NCBI GenBank assembly: GCA_900708905.1
Contig: CAADRB010000009.1
Coordinates: 1,014,884 to 1,078,883, forward strand
DNA: 64,000 bases
Reading direction: 5' to 3'
DNA from: Hymenolepis diminuta
Lineage: Eukaryota; Platyhelminthes; Cestoda; Cyclophyllidea; Hymenolepididae
Part shown: positions 1 through 9,714 of the stretch, in pieces
Numbering within the stretch: position 1 is the first letter of the stretch
How the letters are laid out: the number at the start of each line of letters is the position of its first letter
Program-made: the position numbers and the translations under genes
Notes under the pieces: model-generated
Seen by the model: the letters and a program-made list of their open reading frames with translations, nothing else
Told to the model about the DNA's origin: nothing
Databases searched by the model: none

Positions 1-503
1 AATGGGTGACAATCAACCAATAACATGTGAAGTTCACTGTCAGCAGCTAACTCGCTTAAAAGCAGTTGACGGCACGAAAAACGGCCTTCTTTGATCAATC
101 GAGAAGGAGTGATTTTGCACCATCACAATGCTAGACGTCACATTTCAAGAGCAACCAAAAACCTTGTTGAAGAATGTGGCTGGGAAGTCATGCATCACCC
201 ATCATATTCTCCCATCTTCTTTTGCACCAACCGATTTTCATCTTTTCAGGAGCTTACAGAATCATTTAATGGGACTTCAAAGACTTACCTCAAGAGAAGA
301 GGTGGAAATGAAGAAGTTAGTTTCTTGTTTTGAATCCAAACTGACTGAATTCTATGAAGAAGGAATCAGAAAGCTTATGGGGAGATGGAAAGATGTAATT
401 TGTAAAAATGGTGACTATGTTGAACACTAAATAAATGCATGTATGGCAAGATTTTCACTTTAATTCAAAGTAAAAAATAGATTGAACTTCTGTTACAACC
501 TGA
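1..503 (+). mobile_element. mariner-family transposon, 3' part, inactive (copy 1)
   Basis: This is the C-terminal third of a Tc1/mariner transposase plus the 3' terminal inverted repeat. Family landmarks are visible: HHHNARRH (normally HHDNARPH), a frameshifted PYSPDLAPTDFHLF-type block, then SLQNHL, REEVE, EFYEEGIRKL and NGDYVEH. The second catalytic Asp is replaced by His, and the block carrying the third Asp is split between two frames at about 210-240, so no active enzyme can be made. The inverted repeat ends at 503 and is followed by a TA at 504-505, the expected target duplication. The 5' part lies beyond the window edge. The element sits in a GCN1 intron, antisense to the gene. It is nearly identical to the copy at 15214-16570. 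Confidence 0.88.
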
Positions 504-881
504 TATTATCATCATCTGGGCCTTTATGTATATGAGTCTCATCATTTATGTTAATATAATTTACAATTCTTTGCAAATCTAGATAAATATTCTTAAATAA
601 CGCAGGAAATGAACAACCATTACTATGAGGACTGTGAGAAGACACCAACAATAAAAAGGCATCAATAACCACAACGACAAAAAGCTAGGATGATTAAACG
701 AAAATGTTTGAAGGACCACACAAATTTTCGATTGATCTAACTGGAAAGCAAAATACTACCCAAAAGTATACCCCAAACTCCCTTCCCTAAGGCCCACATT
801 GAAAAATAAATACCTGCTAGATGTATTGGTAATTTGTGACCATCTATGGGTAATAAATGGAATTATACAACTAACTCATAC

Positions 882-3800
882 CTCCTTGCTCAGCATTTCA
901 TTTACCGCTTCCGTCTGATGTTTCAAGCTATGTGCATGACAAATCGAGTCCCATTCAGCGTTTTCCGCATAGACACACGCTTCATCAGCAAATGATGCAA
1001 AGAGATACGGTGACGCCGGTGGTTTATTATCCTTTAACATCACTCGACATGGTGAGAAAATTCGAATCGCCCAGGCCGCATAACAGCGTGCCTTCTGTCT
1101 TCGAACCATGGCATTATTGACGGAGTGAGATATGGCTATTTCCGCCATTAATCTACCAAGACGGTACTGGGCACCAATAGCAAGAGGCGAAAGGAGCGGC
1201 CTTTGAAGATGAGATGTCAGAACATTCCAGAGGTTGAATGCATTCTCAATAAGGAATTGTAGTCGGATTGACTGATCTTCAGGCCTCCAATGAAGGAGAG
1301 TATCATTCAGAACAGTCAAAATATCCATCATATGGCTACCTTCAGAGAAGACCTATATGACAAAAAGGAACACAATTTCGGTTAATAAAGCCTATTCAAG
1401 GAAGAGAAATATGCGCGAACGACACTTACTTTAGAAACACGAGTGCGAATTTCCTCCTCACGTGCAATCTCAGCTTTGACAATATCCATTTGAGTTGCAG
1501 TGAGTTGAGTGGCCAACGAGGTAATGAAATCAACTTTTCCTTCCGGTGCTTGTTTCTCCTGTTTCTGCTTTTGAGCCTCCATGATATCAAGTTGGATATC
1601 GAGAGAGTAAAGTTTGCTCTCCTTTTTAATATTAGCCTTGTTAATTTGATAGCGAGGGAAGCTGTCCAAGAGGGCCTGATTGAAGAGTTTGCCCCGTTCA
1701 GTGACCATTATACCAACCTCATCTGAGGTGACCTGAAGGAAATCATCTCTGGAAAGCTCAGAAGAAAGTTTTGAGGCAAGACAGGATGCGAATTTCATTG
1801 GAGACCATTGAATAAGCCGCTGAAGCATCAGGCGATGAGCCTGAAGGGAGAAAAAAATAAGTTACTGAGACTGTACCGGGACAACTGTAGATCAAGAAAG
1901 AACATGATTTTCTCCTTACTGCATCAAGCTTTGGAAGTTTGAGAAGACAACAGACAACCCTCTTAAAAGACTCGGTACAGTCTTTTTCGCTGAGGGCGTT
2001 CTTGACACCACAGGCTTGATGTGGTAGACCAATAGTCTTCAGAAGACGAAGCCATGGCCTTTTCTCGATTTCGACTAAAATAAATGAAAGAAAACTTATC
2101 ATTAAAGGTTATTAAAATCACTCTGAGTGGACTTCAGTGAGCACCACCATGTCAAATAAATTTGTTATTTGCCTAATCCATCTACTCTTGTCGTTAACAC
2201 GATACTGATAAATCGAGATGGCATTACCGAACACAGAATTAAGTCAACTGATCAACAAGTTATGAATATCGTGGATATAATCCCACCGTTGAACTTTGGA
2301 GTAGATTCACGCAATATAGAAATTTAATACTAGTCAGGGAACCAGCCTTTGTGAGAATAGGGACAATTCGATGTTTTCACAATATAAAAATGTAGGACTC
2401 TTGATATCCTGTCTTCACTCTTTAACCATTTTTTCTTCACCGCCTTCCCATGATTTAAAATTAAATGGGGAATAATAAATATTATCAGTACATACAATGA
2501 AAATATACCTTTTGATTTCCAACAAGCACGAAAACTAATTCTCATTATCTTCTACGGCAGTTCAGACTCATTAATTTTCTTCAAATATCGCTTGAAATTA
2601 AAAGCAAAATATGCACAAATTAATAGTAAAACTAATTTGTAGAAAAGCAATGCACTGCCATTATCTTGGGACCTTCAAAAGACATCAATGAGAAACATAC
2701 CTCATTAATCCCTTTTATAAAAATCAAACATTTAACTATTAATTTGTTTCTTTTTCATGGAAAGACAAAACAAAAGGGGATAAAATTGGAGATTCAAATT
2801 GTTCTTAAGCACTCGTTTGCAGTTTCCTAAACCGTTCTATTACAGACTTTGTGGCCTTAAGTTTTGCATGATGGTGTGTATCGATCTGAGCATACACTTC
2901 AGTGGTGATAATTCAACATTTTTAAATTCAAAAAACTATTTTGAACGTCATTGAGAACTTATAATTTTGGAGATCTTTAGAGGGATCACTCAGTATTGTT
3001 ACATCAATTTAAGTAATACACATTTGAAGGAATACTTGCGGACTAATTGACCACCAACAATAACAATTAGTAACATAGATAATTAATTGCTGATTGATTC
3101 TTTTCCAATCACAACACAGTTCAACAGAGCTTTAAATGATCGAATGATCAAACTCAACTCTAAACTCGTTCATTATCAATGAGAAACCAGTTTACAAATA
3201 CAGTTATTTTATGGCCATTAGACATATGAAACGTGGCACTTCATGATCAGGTATGATTTGACTTATTTTTCAAAATCACCAATCACAAATTCAGCTGTGC
3301 CATTTTATTTCATAAATTCATTCTTATTGCGTCATTAATAAAATCTTCCGCTGAAATTCAGGTGAATGATGATGAGCTATGTTTGTAACGCCTGTGACAG
3401 TCTCATCTAACTGCTTACGGTAGATGAAAATTAATAAAGGTGCCATTTAACAAAATCAACGTTTTAACAAGTTCTGAATATGATGAACATGAATTCAGCT
3501 AGGATCAAATCAAAAAAATTGAGCCCTGAGTATTTGGATATTAAAGACAATCAAACTTCTTGTGAAGTTGACAATCTAACGCTTCCAAAATTCAAATAAA
3601 TGAAGACTCTTGACATCCTACCTTCACTTATATGCTTCTTTTCGATTGTAATATTTTGGTATTTCGAGTACTCAGATGCTACCTCATGAACAAAACTTGT
3701 AAAAATTATCGCGCTCCTTAAATTAATAATGTAATAACATAGTTATTTCCCAAGCAAAATAGTACCATAAATAATAAGAAAAGACTCCTCAATTAAGATA

Positions 3801-4382
3801 TTTTATACTCACTTGTAGCGGGATGGCTAATTCCACATAGAGCAGCACAGAACAGATCCAACTTCTCTTCAATTAAAAGCTCCTTCAAAACAAGCTTCTC
3901 ATAAGAAGCGGGAAGTCTCGAGTTGGGAAATATGATAGTCTTTGACTTGATACTCGTGCATGACCCGACTGTTGTAATCAGGGAGACAAGTTGGATAAGA
4001 CGTTGGCCAAATCGGGACTGGTTGTCCAGTGCTGCATTTAAGAGATCACCGTTTTTTTCTAAGGTCTCTAACACCAGAGGATTGAGAGTATTATTGATTA
4101 TCTTGTGGGCGATAGCATTGTCATATTTACGCTCGCTGGCTAGAGTATTAAATATGCAGCATCGTAGATCGGCCAAAACTTCTTCCGAGTCGGTGTAGAG
4201 CCAGAGTATCATGAGAACGCGATAAAAGACGCTGCGAAGAAAACCAGATGAAAACGATGAATAGTCATAAGTCAAATTGCCGTAAAATGTTTGAATAGTA
4301 ACTTACCTCTTTTGTTCATTAGACAACGTACCGGAGTGATGGGTAAAGAGAATGTAAATACAGGAAACGAGATAGGAATGGA
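882..4382 (-). CDS. GCN1: GCN1 exons 13-17, HEAT region and conserved lysine-rich segment
   Basis: Exons 4382-4307, 4231-3813, 2074-1920, 1840-1430 and 1352-882. The first carries HSYLVSCIYILFTHHSG and the second opens VFYRVLMILW, matching the family's LHLTERLFLDHPHRL and HRALVAVLL helices. The exon at 1430-1840 holds the best-conserved stretch: VTSDEVGIMVTERGKLFNQA, then NKANIKKESKLYS and AEIAREEEIRTRV. The last exon, LQFLIENAFNLWNVLTSHLQ and onward, matches the family segment ending in SPLAAPRIKNPFLSL. It ends in phase 0 at a GTATGA donor at 881-876. Introns here are about 1.6-1.7 kb and filled with dispersed repeats, in contrast with the tiny 5' introns. Confidence 0.88.
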
Positions 4383-7300
4383 CTAGAAAAGAGAAGGGGA
4401 AAATAAAAATCACTTAAGTCCTGGTCTTTATACTTAGAGACAGATTTACACTGACTACATATTTTAAGGCTGTGAAAAGCGTAACAATAAATGTAGGGAT
4501 AATGAGCGTATTAGTTCATGTCATTTATAGTGTAGCCAACCGACTATTCGACCACGCATTTTGGTTCAATAAAGCTTACTTACCCTTGGGAAATCGGGAA
4601 TTACACACAAGACCCCACAGAGACAACTTGACTAGACCAAGTCTAATAATGTTGTATGAAGTTATATTTGCGAGAGCAGTGAAATGGGGTACAGTTTTGG
4701 CAGGGAAAATCAATGACGCTCAGATTGCAGTCTCTGGAGAAGCACCACTCTGTTCTACCCCCCATTGGGTCGAAGTGATTTATTCACCCTTTCTCTAACA
4801 CACTTGAAACACAAATTTAGCTGACCAATTACCCCCTTGCTCTTCCTCAATAATAATACCAAATTCCAATTCTCTCTCAACTTCTTTTGTGATTATTTCT
4901 CCAGTCTATTCTTACCAAGACTTCACTACTCTGCACACTTGATTTGAAGGTTAGTCTTTTATAAAACACACAATAAGTTTCGATAAATAGTCCAATTATT
5001 TTAGTACACATAAGAAATCGTAAAATTTTCAGATAATTTTAACTTTTATTCTCTAGATATTTACCTTAAGTATCACCTGGCTACTTTCTATAGGAGACAG
5101 GTTTATAGAAGGGGTATGGCCAACAACCTGAGTAAATCAACTGGACAAGATGTGAACATCGTGGGCATGAACTCACCCAAAAACCTAGGAGTCAAATAAA
5201 GAGATCTGACCTTTGGAAAACCTTTGGACATGACAGTTAACCATACATATTATTTACAATCCAATGCATCCAGAATTAGGATGCTGATTCTTCCTTCCTT
5301 TACCCCCTATTGAACTATTTTACTATTTTGCATGTCTAGATGATTTTCCACGTAATTTGAAAAATCATTTCAGACCTGAGTCAAAACACTGGGAGGAGAC
5401 TTCAGCATTGCTTCAAAAAGCAAAATTAATTCAAATCACTATGATGAAAAATCATGTTTACATTTTTACGTTTGCTTAAACTGTTTTCAATGGTCTCAGT
5501 TGGAGAACATTGATTAGAGATTTGTACTCGCCTCTCTCGCGATAACTCCGTTTTTGTAATTCAACGGTGGAATTACATGACTATTGATGAAGGGGCTTAA
5601 TTCTCGCACTCCAGATTCCCTTTTTCTTCGTCCAATTTTCGTTGGCGTTCACCCATTCCCTCACTCTCTTGAATTAACTCGATCCTTAATTATTGCTGTA
5701 CAATAAATTCTGTTTTACCCTCGACTCTATCTTCTGAATATCTGGGACTGCAGTTGTCTAGTGTTAGCCGTTGGTTTTAGCTCTTAGAGTCTCGTGATCC
5801 AACTGAATAGCATTAAATCGTAATAATTTCCACCAATGTGTAAACTTTGACGGGTCTCAAACGTCAACTTTAAAAGAACAATATGCGTTGCTTTTTACTT
5901 TTTAACTCACTCTTATTTACTTTACCTCTCTGAAAATTTTTCATTAGAACCAACAGGCGTTAATCACAAGAAAAGTAAAATAGTGTGCGAGACTCTATAA
6001 ATGTATTTTTTTATATTTAAATACGAGATTATAGTGATAATTACCGTAATTTAGAGTCACCTACATCAAACGATCAAACTATTATAAAACGTATCTACTG
6101 ATAAAACACTTCAGTACTCACCATTAGGAGAAGCAGTAAGCAGGAAGCAATCTTTAAGCCAATTCGGAAGGGCGTGTTGACTCATCGACTGGGTAACCTT
6201 GAGATCACCCAGAACATTCCACATCCCCTCTGGCACTTTTCCCGGTTGGCTAGTGCTCATAAGCCATAGACAAGCCGCAGCCAAACTACGACTAACAGCA
6301 TCAGATGCTGGAGCCTCCTTTTTGGCTGACTGGGCCATTGTAGCAAGGAGAGGAATATAGGCTTTGGGAAGTTTTCCAGCTGGAAAGAGGAAATAACCTT
6401 TATAAAAACCCATAAAATGGTATAATACTACCATCACCATAAAAATATGTAAACACATTAAGATTGACTTGAGTAGAGAGAACGTATTATGGGTCCTTCT
6501 GATGAGAAGTCCTTATTCCACCGCTTATCATACTCACAAATTAACCAATGTTGTTGGCCATCTGCATCACTGAGTGCACACAGACGAGAACTGATCTCAC
6601 GGCCTCTGACATGACAGACATGCACGTCGACCACTATGCCACCTGCGCTCATCTAAAAAAGTGCTTTCTAGTACAAAACCTGAGTAGAGAGGAGACATTA
6701 AATAACTCTCTTTTGTGCTATTCGTCTATAGAACAATGGAAATAGCATGCAAACCTAGTGAAGAATGGCATCTTCTAACATACCATGGGAAAAGAAAGTT
6801 ATCTCAAGTCTCCACGATTTAACAAATCCTAAATTCATGTCCATTGGCATAACAGACAACTACTTTATCACAATGCCACCAGCGTACATTAAAGAGAAGT
6901 TCATTTGATAGTTATGCAGGGAGGATGAGTATGAGCCATGCTTATGTTAAAGGGTCTGGTTAATTATTACAATCAGGGCATGCACATGAATAGATAATGA
7001 ACCTGACGTTTAGAATGACATAAGCACGTTATTGAAACTTTGCTAAACGTTACAAGGACGCTTGCTCACTTGATCGACAAACTTCATCCAAAAGGTGGAA
7101 AATAGCCATTTTCACTCTATGCGATGTCTGATTTGCGAAGAGCTTATCCTAAAACCAAAAACGCATAATTATAATGAATTCAATGGAGTTTTCATATATA
7201 AAAGTATACTCAAATACTATGCCTTAAACAGTGTTTGAGCCTTCTCGTTAAAAGTAAACTTTGGAAAATTCATCCAACGACTTAGTTGTTTAACAGCCGA

Positions 7301-9660
7301 GTCAAGAATATCCTCGTTACCTAATTAATAAAACATATTTAATACAAATGTTAAAAAAAGTCTTATAAGTAACGAAGACAACAAACCTTCGGAGGTAATA
7401 ATATCTAAGAAATCCTTTAGAACATCCGGGTAAAAACTGGTGCTTGTCGAAGAGGGCTGTGAAAGGCTACCCAGAGCATCGAGAAGAGATAACTTCACAT
7501 CCGCAGATGCTCGGCGACCCTCAGGACCACTCAATTTTGTATTTACCTAGAATTAGAAAAAATTAGCAATAGATCCTGTAACATCTCAGGAAATACCTAC
7601 TACAAGCTTTCAAAAAAAACGCAACACTGAAAGCATTTTTTTTGGTTGCTTATTTGAGAGTCTGCTTAACACATCCATGGCCTCCTACTCATTGCTTGAG
7701 CATAGAGTTCTTTTAAACTTTCTTTCCTATTTTATTGTCGTTGTATAATTATACTGTTGCTCCCCACTTAGCTCTTGACCTCTTAATTTAAGAAAAGCTG
7801 TTATTTTCAGTTAGGAGATTCCTAGTTTTGAGAGGGGATATATATCAAGCCTGACTTTGCTGAGTTCCTAAAGTACTTTCACTTTAATTCTTTCAACGGG
7901 ATAAATCCCCTTCTACCCCAATGTGGATTGAATAATCACGTAAATTCTTGCAAAACTAAACTGAATTTTAATGAGAGTTCATCCCAGATATTAATGAATT
8001 TACACAGAGATCAAATTGAATTATACCCCTTATCAAAAGATGAACTAAGGAAATCAAACAAAGGCTCTTGACATCCTGAATCCATTATATACTTCTATTT
8101 AATCTCCTCGCTGGACTATTTTGTTACTTTGAGTGTTCAGATGCTATCCCATGGGTTATAATATGTGGAGCTTGTTTAAGTAACTTTTTAATATTGTATC
8201 AAAATCAGAAATCGATAAAAGTTAAAATCAAGAGTTTAGCTCAAACATAAGCTCAAGCTTCCGATCAAGAAATTATTGATAAGCTAAATAGAATCTTAAA
8301 ATTCAGCCATCTCTATTCCGAAACTTAGCATCGTTAATAAGAACTCAGGCAATTTAATCAGTAACATGGAGAAGACGACTCAACTATAACTCGAACAAAA
8401 ATTAAAATCCTGAAAAAAAATTAATTTTTTCGTTTTCCATGACAAATAATTGTAAATCGTGTCAGCAATTTGTACAGGTAATAAGTAAATAACTAGCTAC
8501 CTAGTGGACTATTGGATTTAGTTATAACTCACTTTCTTGAAGATGATAAACTTGAGGTCGGGATTCTTGCACAGCTTTACCAAAGATACCAGGGAAGCAA
8601 CCGTTGCATTACGAGTTTTCGAATTTGATGCTAGAAGATTGCTAATAAGGATATCGATCAGATCTCCTTCGATTTCATCAATTTGAAATTCCAAAAGATC
8701 TAAGACCACTTGAAATACTATAACCGGATTAAATGTCAACCCATAATCAAAACGAGCAAACCAGGAATGGAAGTTTCAGCCGAACGCCGGATCTTTTTAT
8801 TAACAAGGGGAAGAAACTCCTTGTTGAATGTAGCTTCATTCAAACAGTAATTCAGTATTCCTTCAGAATGTTTCTACACGGGTTAGTAAAAAAGCATTCA
8901 CTTACCAAAACACAAAGGGAAACGGGTTTCTTTTCTGGAAAGGCGTACTCAAGTAAAGTAGCAAGAGTTTTGGACTAAACTGGGTTAATTCAAATAGTTA
9001 CAATCTCACTTTATCAATAGATTTAACCACATCACTATCCTTTTGCAAAGTACAAGCCAAAGAAGCGAGCGGTAAAAATTTCTCGATATTCTCTATTGAT
9101 GTAAGCATCGAGAAGGCAGCTTTCAATGGTCCGATTGTCTAAACAAATATATACAATAGGAAGAAATGAAGACTTACGAAATCCCATAATTCACAGCATA
9201 AATTTCTACCAATTTGATTATGAACGCGGTCATCTGAACACAAAAGCCCCGATACGCAGCAAACCCAAGGTTCATACTAAAAGATAAATTACTGAAATAT
9301 TAAAATACCAGGTCTTTGAAGATCTTCCGATCAAATTCATTATTAATATTTAATTGCCGAAGTAAATATGTGATATATTTACCCACGAAAATTGTACGAG
9401 AAGAGAATCTAGATGTAATTAATTTGTAATTGTATATACCCCTTAACGGCGTTAATCTGCGGCAAAAATGTATCGACAAATCGAATGAAAACACTGAATT
9501 TGTCTTTCAATAAAGCATCTGTTGTTAGACCTGTGAGCTTTAAATAAGCATCTCTATTATCAAGTTTCCAAATATCACGCCATATTTTAACCAAATCATC
9601 TGTCTGGTTCGACATCTGAGATTCGAATAATAGAGGAGATTGTTTATATTCCTCAACCAT
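882..9660 (-). CDS. GCN1: GCN1, eIF2-alpha kinase activator (5' part of the gene, 16-17 exons)
   Basis: GCN1 is a very large cytosolic HEAT-repeat protein that binds ribosomes and passes the uncharged-tRNA or collision signal to the kinase GCN2, leading to eIF2-alpha phosphorylation. Exons, in minus-strand order: 9660-9440, 9408-9309, 9276-9178, 9138-9010, 8974-8906, 8873-8762, 8717-8533, 7546-7387, 7320-7223, 7148-7070, (6642-6469, uncertain), 6379-6122, 4382-4307, 4231-3813, 2074-1920, 1840-1430, 1352-882. All phases join. They encode about 1,014 residues (1,072 with the uncertain exon), against roughly 2,670 in human GCN1, so the rest must lie left of the window. The ATG at 9660 is preceded by an in-frame TAA. 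Recognition rests on ordered similarity to the N-terminal part of the family, strongest in the exon at 1430-1840 (NKANIKKESKLYS, then a basic/acidic helix). Confidence 0.9.
2236..2450 (+). repeat. Dispersed repeat A, copy 1
   Basis: Repeat A is defined by comparing copies in this window. It has a 5' block (CAACTGGTCAACAAAT, then ACTCACCCAGGAACC and GGGTCAAAT), a middle GACAATTCGATG-type block, and a 3' block (CTTGACATCCTGACTTC, TATATACTCCTATTTAA, GCTATTTTGCATG, GATGCTATCCCATG). This copy is diverged but has the parts in order. No coding potential is visible; it may be an old SINE or LINE tail. Confidence 0.6.
3470..3715 (+). repeat. Dispersed repeat A, copy 2
   Basis: Nearly full-length: GTTCTGAATATGATGAACAT, the TCAAAT and TTGAGCC blocks, CTTGACATCCTACCTTCA and CAGATGCTACCTCATGA occur in the family order. 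Same orientation as every other copy in the window. Confidence 0.6.
4383..6121 (-). other. GCN1 intron with repeat A and an unassigned 108-codon open frame
   Basis: The intron holds repeat A at about 5125-5360. A plus-strand open frame at 4472-4798 encodes 108 residues starting MKSVTINVGIMSVLVH. I recognise no family in it, it shows no domain pattern, and it is antisense to GCN1, so it is probably chance or the remains of an unrecognised repeat. Nothing else is evident. Confidence 0.5.
5125..5360 (+). repeat. Dispersed repeat A, copy 3
   Basis: Contains AAATCAACTGGACAAGATGT, ATGAACTCACCCAAAAACC, TGACCTTTGG and, at the end, TTGAACTATTTTACTATTTTGC, all in family order. The CTTGACATCC block has decayed. 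Confidence 0.6.
6122..7546 (-). CDS. GCN1: GCN1 exons 8-12, HEAT region
   Basis: Exons 7546-7387, 7320-7223, 7148-7070 and 6379-6122 continue the helical repeat in phase. LSGPEGRRASADVKLSLLDA, NEDILDSAVKQLSRW and KLPKAYIPLLATM match in order the human stretch that contains GGSEGKL, the VHAVSVLALW helix and LDLLPLLIQ. The junction 7223/7148 uses GC rather than GT at the donor (AAG then GCATAG), which is the only way to keep the frame open there. A further open segment at 6642-6469 could add 58 residues but has no counterpart in the family that I can recall; see its own entry. The intron at 7547-8532 is the first long one. Confidence 0.82.
6469..6642 (-). CDS. GCN1: Possible extra GCN1 exon (58-residue insertion)
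   Basis: An open segment reads GIVVDVHVCHVRGREISSR onward to SLYS. An acceptor GCGCAG at 6643-6648 and a weak donor GTCAAT at 6468-6463 put it in phase 1 on both sides, so the gene reads through with or without it. Skipping it joins CRS directly to TGKLPKAY, which fits the family alignment better. It may be an alternative exon, a lineage-specific insertion, or chance. Confidence 0.3.
7965..8190 (+). repeat. Dispersed repeat A, copy 4
   Basis: Lies in the first long GCN1 intron (7547-8532). The 3' half is clear: CTCTTGACATCCTGAATCC, TATATACTTCTATTTAATC and CAGATGCTATCCCATGGG. The 5' half is weak. Confidence 0.6.
8533..9660 (-). CDS. GCN1: GCN1 exons 1-7, N-terminal HEAT region
   Basis: Seven short exons (69-221 coding bases) are separated by introns of 31, 32, 39, 35, 32 and 44 bases. 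The protein starts MVEEYKQSPLLFESQ and is mostly amphipathic helices. The helix pair LNYCLNEATFNKEFLPLVNK and the following LLEFQIDEIEGDLIDILIS line up with the family segment around human residues 250-310. The start is shorter than human GCN1, so part of the first HEAT repeats is missing or too diverged to see. Splice signals are clear: GTAAGT and GTGAGT donors and short pyrimidine tracts before TAG acceptors. The intron at 8874-8905 carries TACTAAC, a perfect branch-point motif. Confidence 0.85.
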
Positions 9661-9698
9661 GCTTTACGTCGTAATATACAGATATTTCACGATTTCCA

Positions 9699-9714
9699 CC
9701 AATGATTGGCCAAT
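9699..9714 (-). promoter_or_regulatory. Paired CCAAT boxes upstream of GCN1
   Basis: CCAATGATTGGCCAAT lies 39-54 bases upstream of the GCN1 start codon and contains CCAAT in both orientations. CCAAT pairs of this kind bind NF-Y in animal housekeeping promoters. A near-palindrome TTACGTCGTAA, resembling a CREB/ATF half-site pair, follows at about 9664-9674 between these boxes and the ATG. No TATA box stands out. The position fits a promoter with a very short leader; that it works is inference. Confidence 0.4.

Larger units (their letters stand above)
2075..3812 (-). other. GCN1 intron with two copies of dispersed repeat A
   Basis: The 1.7-kb intron lies between the exons at 3813 and 2074. Its recognisable content is repeat A at about 2236-2450 and 3470-3715, both in plus orientation and therefore antisense to GCN1. 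The rest is A/T-rich with no open frame worth reporting. Confidence 0.7.

Noticed and set aside
4472..4798. 108-codon plus-strand open frame in a GCN1 intron
   Set aside because: No family resemblance, no splice or promoter context, and open frames of this length occur by chance in 64 kb. Mentioned in the intron entry only.
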